This document shows, piece by piece, positions 34,486 through 42,737 of a DNA stretch of 64,000 nucleotides (positions within the stretch are counted from its first letter, which is position 1; each line of letters begins with the position of its first letter). Under the pieces are notes generated by a model. The model did no database searches. It saw nothing but the letters and a program-made list of their open reading frames with translations, and was not told the DNA's origin. The position numbers were made by a program, and so were the translations under genes. Origin of the DNA: Clostridiaceae bacterium (GTDB taxonomy: Bacteria; Bacillota; Clostridia; Peptostreptococcales; Natronincolaceae); contig JAHDLO010000004.1 of assembly GCA_018432235.1 (NCBI GenBank), positions 1-64,000 on the forward strand. Direction: 5' to 3'.

Positions 34486-34505
34486 GTAAAGGGGGAGGAG
34501 AACCA

Positions 34506-35021
34506 ATGATAAGAAAAGAAGAGCTTAATCATCAAAACAAATCCTGTTGAGGGAGCCAAACGAAATCTGTCGGTCTGACAGAGAAAAATGATCTGTGCCC
34601 TGTATGTGAAAAGCAAGGGAACAAGGTAAAAAACATTACTGTAAGGCACATGGTTTATGATGAATCACTTAAACAAGTTGGAAATGATGATTATTATTTG
34701 TGCATGAGCGAAGAGTGTGATATTGTCTATTATAATCAAGAATCAGGCGTTAGATTTAGCAAAAAAGAAGTGAAAGTGCCAATATGGTTTAAAAAAGATG
34801 CTGATCCTAAATATGCATGCTATTGCAATAAGGTAACAGAAGAACAGGTCATAGATGCAGTCATTAATAACGGTGCTGAAAATATGAAAGATGTTGTAAA
34901 ATTAACAGGTGCAATGAAGAATGGACAGTGTGAACGCAAGAATCCTTCTGGGAAGTGCTGCCATGCTGTAGTACAGGCTGCAATAGATAAAGGGAAAACA
35001 ATAAAGAATCAAACGTCGTAA
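34506..35021 (+). CDS. Second CopZ-type Zn/[2Fe-2S] protein with Cys-Sec (selenoprotein)
   Basis: 171 residues from ATG 34506 (GGGGGAGGAG), reading TGA 34548-34550 as selenocysteine at residue 15: K-S-C-U-G-S. It then follows the same plan as the protein at 29.5 kb: LCPVCEKQGNKVKNIT, CYCNKVTEEQVIDAV, NPSGKCCHAVVQ. Twenty bp after merA, last gene of the unit. The perfect hairpin with loop GGUCU follows the UGA. Family members elsewhere usually show Cys at such N-terminal positions. Probably an iron-sulfur redox or metallochaperone partner in Hg handling. Confidence 0.85.
34566..34582 (+). promoter_or_regulatory. SECIS hairpin, second CopZ-like gene, loop GGUCU
   Basis: TCTGTC (34566-34571), loop GGTCT (34572-34576), GACAGA (34577-34582). 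A perfect 6-bp stem, the loop starting 22 nt after the UGA. Loop identical to that in merT and to E. coli fdhF. Confidence 0.85.
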
Positions 35022-35028
35022 ATAATAA

Positions 35029-35082
35029 AAAACTTGCAGGATAGATGTCCGAAGTTCAATTTTCTATACTGCAAGTTTTTTA
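35029..35082 (+). terminator. Terminator of the mer operon
   Basis: AAAACTTGCAG (35029-35039) pairs with CTGCAAGTTTT (35069-35079), followed by more T. Confidence 0.75.
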
Positions 35083-35159
35083 ATGTTATAGGGGTAGTAT
35101 CAGCGAACTGTCACCAGGGGCAAAGTAGATTCCATATAATGGGCATTGTTTACGTTCAA

Positions 35160-35990
35160 AGGATGCGAAAACAGTTCGTGTAAACCGTAATAGAAAATCC
35201 AGAAAAAGACCATGAGATTTTGCAAACAGTACAATCACTACTTGCAGAAAAGCTTCAACCAGTAAATATATTGGATATTGTTACTGACGTTGAGCATTGG
35301 TTAAACTTCACGAAATATTTTGAGCCTATCTCTGGACTGGACACTAAGATTGAAAATTCAATCAAAAGATATATTTAACTACATTCTGTTATGACTGCAA
35401 TTTAGGACTAACACAAACATCACGTTCCTTAGAAGAAATAAATAGACATCAAGTTGCATGAATTAATCAGAGACATCACTGAAGAAAACTAGACAGAAGT
35501 ATTAAAAATATTATTAATGCCTATAACCGCTTTCCATTACCCAAATATTGGGGCGCAGGGAAACGAATGTCAGCTGATGGGACAAAGTGGGATCTATATG
35601 AACAGAACTTGCTGTCAGAATATCATATTAGCTATGGTGGGTATGGTGGCGTAGTCTATTATCATGTATCGGATATGTATATTGCTCTGTTTAGTCGCTT
35701 CATTCCTTGTGGAGCATGGTAATGAATATATATTCTGGATGAACCAACTAAAAATGATACCGATATACAACCCGATACACTGCATTCAGATACCCAAGGT
35801 CAAAATGCCCCCATATTCGGATTATCTTTTTTACTTGGTATTCAGCTAATGCTAAGGATACGAAAATGGAAGGACTTAAAGTTCTATAAGCCTAAAAGGG
35901 GTATTGTCTATGAGCATATAGATGAAATGTTTTCAGATTACATTGATTGGGATCTTATAGAAACTCATCTTCCCGATATACTAATATGCA
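35160..35990 (+). pseudogene. Decayed Tn3-family transposase (3' part)
   Basis: Several frames together spell the DDE end of a Tn3-type TnpA: VNILDIVTDVEHWLNFTKYF, then RMSADGTKWDLYEQNLLSEY, GGYGGVVYYHVSDMYIALFS, DTQGQNAP and KFYKPKRGIVYEHIDEMFSD. Stops and frameshifts lie throughout (for example after ENSIKRYI and GAW), so it is dead. GGGGTAGTATCAG at 35091 could be the remains of a terminal inverted repeat. Tn3-family transposons often carry mer operons, so this may be what brought the locus in. Confidence 0.75.
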
Positions 35991-36165
35991 ACCTCATATT
36001 TTAGCCACGCTTTTATCCTATTGCAGTTTTTACACGTTTTCGTACTCCTTATAAAGCGACCTTATCCTAAAATCAAAGTTTTAGAATTATTTATATAGGT
36101 AAACTAAGCTATTTTCTATGGAGCTATGGAGAAAAAGGCAAAGGCGAAAATCCCGAGTAATCCTC

Positions 36166-36194
36166 TTGACTTAATTGGATATATCAGGTATAAT
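36166..36194 (+). promoter_or_regulatory. SigA promoter of the iron region
   Basis: TTGACT (36166-36171), 17-bp spacer, TATAAT (36189-36194). Confidence 0.75.
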
Positions 36195-36206
36195 TTATTT
36201 GTTAAT

Positions 36207-36225
36207 GACAACGATTATCATTTAC
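36207..36225 (+). promoter_or_regulatory. Fur box 1
   Basis: GACAACGATTATCATTTAC matches about 15 of 19 positions of the Fur consensus GATAATGATTATCATTATC and lies just after the promoter. Confidence 0.6.
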
Positions 36226-36256
36226 AATCTTTAATTGAGAATAGAAATCTAATATA

Positions 36257-36291
36257 CTCTCTACCAGTTTATATAAATAGAGAGTTTTATT
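36257..36291 (+). terminator. Terminator/attenuator between the Fur boxes
   Basis: CTCTCTA (36257-36263) pairs with TAGAGAG (36278-36284), followed by TTTTATT. Confidence 0.55.
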
Positions 36292-36304
36292 AGAAATTAT
36301 TATT

Positions 36305-36323
36305 GATAATGATTTTCAATATC
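36305..36323 (+). promoter_or_regulatory. Fur box 2
   Basis: GATAATGATTTTCAATATC matches 17 of 19 positions of the Fur consensus. Confidence 0.65.
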
Positions 36324-36434
36324 TGTTTCAAGAGGATTAACATGGATTGATGCAAAATAGAACACTGCAGTAAAAAAACTTACATCAACTATTTAGATAC
36401 ACAAAACTGCCACGGGAGGTCAATAAAAAACACG

Positions 36435-36576
36435 AAAGGACTTGAACCATAACTAATCGGTAGCTCTGATATCGGAAAAAGCGTATTGTTTAAACATTTG
36501 AACAGGTGCTTATGTTACTGTGTCAAACTACCCAGGTACAATGACTGAAGTTTCCCGTGGAAAAAGCAAAATATAG
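36435..36576 (+). pseudogene. feoB: feoB remnant (G-domain start)
   Basis: LIGSSDIGKSVLFKHL (P-loop of the FeoB GTPase, normally GNPNVGKS) and, after a frameshift near 36502, TGAYVTVSNYPGTMTEVSRG. A stop follows at about 36574. Only about 45 codons of the N-terminal GTPase remain. The Fur-controlled promoter upstream probably belonged to feoAB. Its loss leaves that promoter in front of the FTR1 operon. Confidence 0.75.
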
Positions 36577-36773
36577 GTAAAAATTATTTTTACACAAATT
36601 AACAATTAAGTCATTATCTCAATCTTACGCTTAGTTTTTTAAAAAGAACGATAAGGAATTGTATTTAGTAACGAGGAAAAGTAGGTGATATATGCTAATA
36701 AGTCTTAAAAAGTTTGAAAGATGTTAAAGAATAATATTAATAAAAAGAATATTCAGAAAGGAAAGGTGTAAAC

Positions 36774-38087
36774 ATGATTGAAGCATTAGTAGTAACTTTA
36801 AGGGAGGGTATTGAAGCAGCCCTGGTAGTAGGTATTATAGTGGCCTACTTAAACAAAGTACAAAAACCAGATTTAAAGAAATATGTATACTCAGGCTTAG
36901 TACTGGCTGTCATTGCCAGTGTTTTAGGAGCAGTTATTTTTAATATGATAGGTTTTGATCCTGAAAATGAAGTACTTGAAGGTATTATGTTCTTTACGGC
37001 AGCCATTTTTGTAGGCAGTATGGTTATCTGGATGCAAAAAACTTCAAAAAATTTGAAAAAAGAAATGGAAGAGAAACTACATAACATAGTAAATCAGAAC
37101 AATGTTCAATCTAAAAAACAGGGAATAGGAATTTTGGCATTCACTTTCTTCATGGTATTTAGAGAAGGTATTGAAACGGTATTGTTTATGGCAGCCTTAT
37201 CTACTGAGAATAACGCATTTATGAACTTTCTAGGCGGAATTTTCGGACTTTCTCTTGCTGTAATTTTTGCTGTATTCTTTATAAGAGGAAGTCTTAAAAT
37301 CAATCTGTCCAGATTCTTCAATGTTACTAGCTGGATATTAATGATCTTGGTATTAAGGCTATTTGCAGGAGGGCTCCATGAGTTTGGAGAAGTTGGCCTT
37401 ATTCCTTTGAATCCTCTTTCGATGAAAATCATCGGCTTAATCGTAAGGGACAATTCAACTGTAATCATATCCATGATGCTGCTTACCCTTCCAATTATTA
37501 TGGTATTATTGGATAACAAAAATGCAAAGAGACCTTTAGATGAGGTTAAGGGAGAGTCCAGTGTAGAGAAGCGAAAGAGACTGGCGGAAATTCAAAAGGA
37601 CAAAAGATGGAAGACAGCTGTCATTGCGTCTGCATTAGCTATAAACCTTATCTTAGGATATAACTTGTTTGTTCAGGCTACAAGACCTGTATACGACTCA
37701 AATCCCCAAGTAATTTCGGCTGCAGACGGTGAAATCAGAATTCCCTTGGAAAGCCTGACTGAAAATGTAATGAGTAAATACAGCTATGAAATAGATGGAG
37801 TAACTGTACCATTTCTTTTGGTGAAAAGAACCGGAAATATTATCAGCAGCGGCTTAGATGCGTGTGATATATGCGGTCCGTTGGGATATTTTCAAGAGCA
37901 GGGTAATACAGAAAATATAATTTGTAAGAATTGTAATGCACCTATTCCTATGCCTACCATTGGGTTCCCGGGAGGATGCAATCCCCTTCCGTTAGAAACT
38001 GAAAGGATTGATAATGATATTATAATTAAAGTATTAGATTTAGAGGCTTCTAAAGACGTATTTGCAGCGGTAGGGCAGGTGGAATAA
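36774..38087 (+). CDS. FTR1-family iron permease fused to a DUF2318 domain
   Basis: 437 residues from ATG 36774 (GGAAAGGTG). Two REGIE iron motifs in membrane helices (VTLREGIEAALVVGI near 8-22; MVFREGIETVLFMAAL near 125). A further membrane helix near residue 285 follows and then a soluble DUF2318 domain with DACDICGPLGYF, CKNCNAPIPMPTIGF and PGGCNPLPLE. Separate FTR1 and DUF2318 genes occur beside FtsX-type permeases in other iron systems. Here they are fused. It should import iron from the outside, with the Cys-rich domain binding metal. Confidence 0.88.
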   Translation: MIEALVVTLREGIEAALVVGIIVAYLNKVQKPDLKKYVYSGLVLAVIASVLGAVIFNMIGFDPENEVLEGIMFFTAAIFVGSMVIWMQKTSKNLKKEMEEKLHNIVNQNNVQSKKQGIGILAFTFFMVFREGIETVLFMAALSTENNAFMNFLGGIFGLSLAVIFAVFFIRGSLKINLSRFFNVTSWILMILVLRLFAGGLHEFGEVGLIPLNPLSMKIIGLIVRDNSTVIISMMLLTLPIIMVLLDNKNAKRPLDEVKGESSVEKRKRLAEIQKDKRWKTAVIASALAINLILGYNLFVQATRPVYDSNPQVISAADGEIRIPLESLTENVMSKYSYEIDGVTVPFLLVKRTGNIISSGLDACDICGPLGYFQEQGNTENIICKNCNAPIPMPTIGFPGGCNPLPLETERIDNDIIIKVLDLEASKDVFAAVGQVE

Positions 38088-38136
38088 ACCTCCTCCCTGC
38101 TGTAAATAGACAATTGGGTTAGGAGGGTACATTTAC

Positions 38137-39420
38137 ATGTATGGAAGAATATTAAGAAAATCCATTAAAGTCCGTAGAAAGAGAATTATTTTAGCGGTTA
38201 TAGCGGTGATCATGGGAGCTTCTCTTATTTCAGCCCTGGCAGGTGTTTATCTGAATATAGAGGAAAAAGTAGGAAAGGAACTAAGTTCTTATGGAGCCAA
38301 TATCATTGTGAAGCCCAAAGGCGATGATATTCCGCTGGAAATTGGCGGTGTGAACTACAGCTCTAATCAGCAGAAAAATTTTTTAAGGGAAGATGAGCTG
38401 TATAAAATTAAAAAAATATTCTGGAAATATAACATTCTAGGATTTTCACCCTATTTGAGTACCGTTGTAAAGGTGGGTCCTGAAAATGAAAGTGTTGTTT
38501 TAACAGGGACCTGGTTTGATAAGGAAATTGATATTCCCGATGAAGCATTCAAATCGGCCAGGGTAGGTGTTAAAACCATTGCCCCTTGGTGGACTGTGGA
38601 CGGGGAATGGATAAATGATGAAGAAAACAAACCGGAAGCTATTCTAGGTTCTGCAGTGGCAAAGCAGCTTAAGAATAAAGTAGGTGATACGGTCAGTATC
38701 AATTATAATGGGAAAATGATTGAATTGAAGGTTGTTGGCATTTTACATACGGGAGGAGAAGAAGAGAACCAGATTTTTACCAACTTATCTGCGGTACAGG
38801 ATTTGACAGGACTTCAGGAAAAAGTATCGGAGATTAAAGTTAGTGCTGCCATTACTCCGGAGGATGATTTTGCTAAAAAAGATATTACACAAATGACAAA
38901 AGAAGAATATATCCGTTGGTATTGTACTCCCTATATTCGTTCAATAGCTCTTCAAATTGAAGAAGTAATCACAGATTCGGACGCTCTGCCTATTGAGCAG
39001 ATTGCCAGTGCCCAGGGGAATTTTATAAAGAAAATTAAACTGATGATGATGCTTATTACCCTTGTAGCTGTGGCTGCCTCAGCCCTTGGAGTTATGACGG
39101 CTATGACTACGAGTATTTTAGAGAGACGAAAGGAAATAGGAGTTATAAAGGCTATAGGAGCTCAAACAAATCAGACTATTGCCTTATTTATGGCTGAAAT
39201 CGGTGCCATAGGGGTTACTGGCGGAATTATAGGTTATGGTGTGGGAATCGGGCTGGCACAAGTAATAGGCAATGCGGTCTTTAATTCCACTGTAGCGATA
39301 AATGTTATAGTTCTACCTGTAACTATTATCATTGCTATTGGCATTACTATGATTGGAAGTATGATTCCTATTAGAAATGCACTTAAAATCGATCCTGTGA
39401 TAGTGCTTAGAGGTGAATAG
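38137..39420 (+). CDS. FtsX/MacB-type ABC permease 1 of the iron locus
   Basis: 427 residues from ATG 38137 (AGGAGGGT). One N-terminal membrane helix (IILAVIAVIMGASLISALAG), a large extracellular MacB-like domain (about 40-290), and three C-terminal helices with ILERRKEIGVIKAIGAQ, the conserved FtsX coupling region. Works with the second permease and the ATPase two genes on. Such trios accompany FTR1/DUF2318 in iron acquisition in other bacteria. Confidence 0.85.
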   Translation: MYGRILRKSIKVRRKRIILAVIAVIMGASLISALAGVYLNIEEKVGKELSSYGANIIVKPKGDDIPLEIGGVNYSSNQQKNFLREDELYKIKKIFWKYNILGFSPYLSTVVKVGPENESVVLTGTWFDKEIDIPDEAFKSARVGVKTIAPWWTVDGEWINDEENKPEAILGSAVAKQLKNKVGDTVSINYNGKMIELKVVGILHTGGEEENQIFTNLSAVQDLTGLQEKVSEIKVSAAITPEDDFAKKDITQMTKEEYIRWYCTPYIRSIALQIEEVITDSDALPIEQIASAQGNFIKKIKLMMMLITLVAVAASALGVMTAMTTSILERRKEIGVIKAIGAQTNQTIALFMAEIGAIGVTGGIIGYGVGIGLAQVIGNAVFNSTVAINVIVLPVTIIIAIGITMIGSMIPIRNALKIDPVIVLRGE

Positions 39421-39443
39421 GGAAAGGATGGTGAATCAAAAAG

Positions 39444-40724
39444 GTGCTTAAGCGAATTGTATTTAAATCCATTCAAAACAGAAAGAACAGGATATTGGTT
39501 GCCATATTGGCTGTGGTCATGGGAGCTTCAATGGTTTCTACACTAATTAATATAGCTCTGGACTTAAACGGTAAGGTTGCAAAGGAATTAAGAGCTTTTG
39601 GAGCTAACCTGGTGCTTCTCCCTGACGAGATAAGGGAAAATAATGGACAATTATTATCTATGGATGAAATAGACAAATTAAAAGATACCGGCAGGATAGA
39701 CGACGTTTATGGATACGCTCCCTATTTATACAGCATCGGAAAGATAGAAGAGCAAAATGTGGTGATTGTCGGCAGCCAGTTTGAAAATATAAAAAAAACA
39801 AGTCCATGGTGGAAAGTAGAAGGCAGTTGGAACGATGATAATAGCGAAGAAAGTACCATCATGGTTGGAAGTAAAGTGGCAGTAAAATTAGGATATAAAA
39901 TTGGTGATACAGTTACCTTGAATATAAGAGAAGAAACTGATAAGAAAGAATCCTATACGGAAAAAACGGATAAAACCGATGAAATACCGGTGGATGGAAT
40001 TTCATCTGCATCTCAAAGTCTTAATGGTGATGCAGCAAAACGTTGGCCGTTAAACATTTTGTCAGAAATGAACCAGGGAGAATATACCCCAAAGCAGTTT
40101 AAACTGGTAGGGATTGTATCTACAGGGGGTTCTGAAGATAACCAGGTTTTCATAAAGTTGAAAGAGGCACAACTGCTTTTTGAAAAAAAAGCTCAGGTAA
40201 ATCTGGTCCAAATTAGTGTTTTAACCAACAAAAACCCTATAGAAAAAACAGCATTACAAATTGAAGAACAAATTCCAGGTACAAAGACCAGGATTTTGAG
40301 TCAAATTTCTAAAGCAGAGGGGAATATACAAGATAAGATATTGTTCCTAATGGTTTTGGTTACGGTTTTAACCTTGATTGGTTCCGGGCTTAGTGTTATG
40401 AGTACCATGACCACCACAGTTTTAGAACGAAGGAAAGAAATTGGAATGATGAAGGCCATTGGAGCTCAAAATAAAAAAATTGCTGCTATCTTTTATGCCG
40501 AAGCTGGAGCTGTAGGACTTATAGGCGGCATAGCGGGATATATTTTGGGATTTCTCATGGCTCAGATAGTAGGCAAGAGTGTTTTTGATACTTTTATAGG
40601 TTTTCACCTAATGGTAATTCCCATTACTTTGATTTCTACAGTGCTGCTTGCGTTAATTTCCAGCAAAATTCCGGTAGGGCAGGCTATTAAAATTGATCCT
40701 GTAATAACATTAAGGGGTGAATAG
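39444..40724 (+). CDS. FtsX/MacB-type ABC permease 2 of the iron locus
   Basis: 426 residues from GTG 39444. Same layout as its neighbour (N-terminal VAILAVVMGASMVSTLI, outer domain, then VLERRKEIGMMKAIGAQNKK and three helices). The outer domain has an extra charged stretch with KKESYTEKTDKTDEIP near residue 170-185. The two permeases share about a third of residues by eye, so they arose by duplication and probably form a heterodimer. Confidence 0.85.
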   Translation: MLKRIVFKSIQNRKNRILVAILAVVMGASMVSTLINIALDLNGKVAKELRAFGANLVLLPDEIRENNGQLLSMDEIDKLKDTGRIDDVYGYAPYLYSIGKIEEQNVVIVGSQFENIKKTSPWWKVEGSWNDDNSEESTIMVGSKVAVKLGYKIGDTVTLNIREETDKKESYTEKTDKTDEIPVDGISSASQSLNGDAAKRWPLNILSEMNQGEYTPKQFKLVGIVSTGGSEDNQVFIKLKEAQLLFEKKAQVNLVQISVLTNKNPIEKTALQIEEQIPGTKTRILSQISKAEGNIQDKILFLMVLVTVLTLIGSGLSVMSTMTTTVLERRKEIGMMKAIGAQNKKIAAIFYAEAGAVGLIGGIAGYILGFLMAQIVGKSVFDTFIGFHLMVIPITLISTVLLALISSKIPVGQAIKIDPVITLRGE

Positions 40725-40725
40725 C

Positions 40726-41400
40726 GTGGATAAAAATAATATGATTACGACAATGAATTTATCAAAATGTTACAATGAAAAAACACAGGTTTTAGACGAT
40801 TTAAATATTGCAATAAAAAAGGGAGAATGGGCTAACATCATGGGGCCTTCGGGCTCTGGGAAAACAACCCTTTTGAACATATTAAGCTGTCTGGACAGGC
40901 CTACGGACGGTTCTGTTATCATCAATGGTACAGAAGTGACAAAGCTTTCTCAGGATGAGATGGCTGCATTCAGAAGAGAAAATATAGGGCTGGTCTTCCA
41001 GCAATATCATTTGATACCCTATCTTACTGCACTTGAAAATGTAATGCTGGCCCAGCATTTTCACAGTATGGTGGATGAAAAAGAGGCAAAAGATGCTTTA
41101 GAGCTGGTGGGATTGGGTCATAGACTGGACCATATTCCCGCCCATTTGTCCGGTGGAGAGCAGCAGAGGGTGAGTATTGCAAGAGCACTTATTAACCAGC
41201 CTGCAATTATCCTGGCTGATGAACCTACCGGTAATTTAGACAGGGCAAACGGTAAGATTATTTTGGATTTATTTAAAAAGCTGCATACAAAAGGACATAC
41301 CATAGTGATTGTAACCCATGATCCTGAAATCGGTACAATGGGCGACAGATTAATCAGATTGATGGATGGAAGGACTGTGGATGAAAAGATAACTGCTTAG
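40726..41400 (+). CDS. ABC transporter ATPase of the iron locus
   Basis: 224 residues from GTG 40726 (AGGGG upstream; it starts one base after the previous stop). Walker A GPSGSGKTTLL, Q-loop FQQYHLIPYL, signature LSGGEQQRVSIARAL, Walker B IILADEPTGNLD, and switch His in VTHDPEIG. LolD/MacB subfamily. Powers the two FtsX-type permeases. Ends the operon before a terminator. Confidence 0.93.
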   Translation: MDKNNMITTMNLSKCYNEKTQVLDDLNIAIKKGEWANIMGPSGSGKTTLLNILSCLDRPTDGSVIINGTEVTKLSQDEMAAFRRENIGLVFQQYHLIPYLTALENVMLAQHFHSMVDEKEAKDALELVGLGHRLDHIPAHLSGGEQQRVSIARALINQPAIILADEPTGNLDRANGKIILDLFKKLHTKGHTIVIVTHDPEIGTMGDRLIRLMDGRTVDEKITA

Positions 41401-41432
41401 AAAACAATAGTATCAACATATATTGATATGAT

Positions 41433-41475
41433 AAAAGGTGCTGGTCACAGGATAGCTTAGCATCTTTTATTTTTT
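41433..41475 (+). terminator. Terminator of the iron operon
   Basis: AAAAGGTGCT (41433-41442) pairs with AGCATCTTTT (41459-41468), then ATTTTTTT. Confidence 0.75.
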
Positions 41476-41639
41476 TGCTCATTGTTAGTTTTAGTTTTTA
41501 TGTAGGGTATTCTTTTTTGACTAATTCTACCTACAAACTTTAAATTAAGGTTAAAATAGAACTTTTTCAACCTGTTTTCTACGCATCCTTTACTAAAGGA
41601 CGAAATAATGAAAATTATACTGCTCTTAAGGATCACATT

Positions 41640-42356
41640 TTACTCAAAAATAAAATATATGCCAATTAAAATCAATATAAGACCAATTAATCTATTTATT
41701 ATATGATGACAATAAGCCATCCATGCCCTATTTTTTAATACTCCAAATAGCCATCCTATGACAAGAAAAGGAAGGCTATGGCCTAAGCCAAATATAAAAA
41801 GTAAAAAAAAGCTTTCTATGATAGATTGCTTAACTATAAAATAAGTTATCATCGCTAATAGCATAGGTGATGTACACGGTATTGCTGTAAACGCAAATAA
41901 TGATCCTAATGAAAAAGCTTTTGGTATAGGATGATTTAATTGTTTTTGTTTGTCTCTCTTTTGTTTATAACTAAAGTTAACAATCGTAAAAGGTAATAAT
42001 TTGGTAATATAATATAGCCTTAGACCCAGCATATATAATCCCATTGATAAAAATATAATTGCTAAAATATAATTAAACATGCTTTCATACTCTTTAAACC
42101 ATCCTATAATCTGCTCCCCGAGCAAAACACTAATAATTCCTAGAATAGTAAATGTAGTGATAAAACCAATCATTATTACTAATGAAGTTGAAAATATAAC
42201 TTTTTTAGATTTATTTTGAAATACCAGTACGCTGGATGTCATACCAATCCTGCAAGGATCGAAGCCAGTTAATAATCCAGCAAAGAAACTGATAAGCACA
42301 GCTATAGAAAAATCTATATTGTATAATTGCTTAATAGAATCCAATATCCATTCCAT
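41640..42356 (-). CDS. CcdA/DsbD-type thiol-redox membrane protein
   Basis: 238 residues from ATG 42356 (minus), with TGGAGG upstream. Six or more membrane helices. The two redox cysteines are in FAGLLTGFDPCRIG (about residue 35) and FTAIPCTSPMLL (about 160). CcdA-type proteins move reducing power across the membrane to keep outside thiols or metal sites reduced. It is divergent from cadC. It may support metal-binding proteins of the island, but no partner thioredoxin is next to it. Confidence 0.8.
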   Translation of the reverse strand: MEWILDSIKQLYNIDFSIAVLISFFAGLLTGFDPCRIGMTSSVLVFQNKSKKVIFSTSLVIMIGFITTFTILGIISVLLGEQIIGWFKEYESMFNYILAIIFLSMGLYMLGLRLYYITKLLPFTIVNFSYKQKRDKQKQLNHPIPKAFSLGSLFAFTAIPCTSPMLLAMITYFIVKQSIIESFFLLFIFGLGHSLPFLVIGWLFGVLKNRAWMAYCHHIINRLIGLILILIGIYFIFE

Positions 42357-42373
42357 TTATTAGCCTCCATATA

Positions 42374-42481
42374 TTATTTGTCGTAATATATATATTTTGA
42401 AGCATCAAATAAAATTCCGAAGTTTTCTAGCTTAAAAGAGTAACAGCACTCTCCTTTAATTTTCAGAGAATATCTTCTCAT
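42374..42481 (-). CDS. Possible 35-residue Cys-Cys peptide upstream of ccdA
   Basis: ATG 42481 to TAA 42374 on the minus strand, reading MRRYSLKIKGECCYSFKLEN then a short tail ending YIYYDK. It ends 17 bp before the ccdA start. No clear ribosome binding site. It could be a small metal- or redox-binding peptide or the end of a decayed gene. Confidence 0.3.
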   Translation of the reverse strand: MRRYSLKIKGECCYSFKLENFGILFDASKYIYYDK

Positions 42482-42623
42482 AATGGAGGATACTCTGCCT
42501 TTAAAGACCAAATGAAGTAATCGTATTAAGAGAAACAGTTGTGGGAGAAAACAGAATAGAACTGAATACTGTACAAGAAAATATATATGCATATATTTAT
42601 GTCAAATTAAACGTAAAAATAAA

Positions 42624-42711
42624 ATATGAGCAAATATTCATATGAAATTGTTGACAATAAATATTACTAGGAATATAATAAAAATATAACATATGAATGA
42701 TTGCTCAAATA
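42624..42711 (+). promoter_or_regulatory. cad promoter with two facing CadC-type operators
   Basis: -35 TTGACA (42651-42656), 17-bp spacer, -10 TATAAT (42674-42679). Operator 1 (42624-42645, ATATGAGCAAATATTCATAT) lies upstream. Operator 2 (about 42690-42711) reads the same way on the other strand with TGAGCAATCATTCATATG. Sites of the type TGAxCAAATATTCA are bound by CadC/SmtB repressors. Two sites around one promoter suggest tight, possibly looped, repression. Confidence 0.8.
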
Positions 42712-42737
42712 TTCAAAGTGCAGGAGGTGAATACTCT

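Noticed and set aside
29522..34550. The four in-frame UGAs in the mer locus considered as independent nonsense mutations
   Set aside because: All four stops are UGA, all fall at or beside metal-ligand cysteines, and downstream hairpins include two with the fdhF-type loop. Random decay would not give this pattern.
36774..41400. The FtsX-type permeases and ATPase as a macrolide or lipoprotein (Lol) exporter
   Set aside because: The fold is shared, but the operon start with FTR1-DUF2318 and the Fur boxes upstream point to iron.
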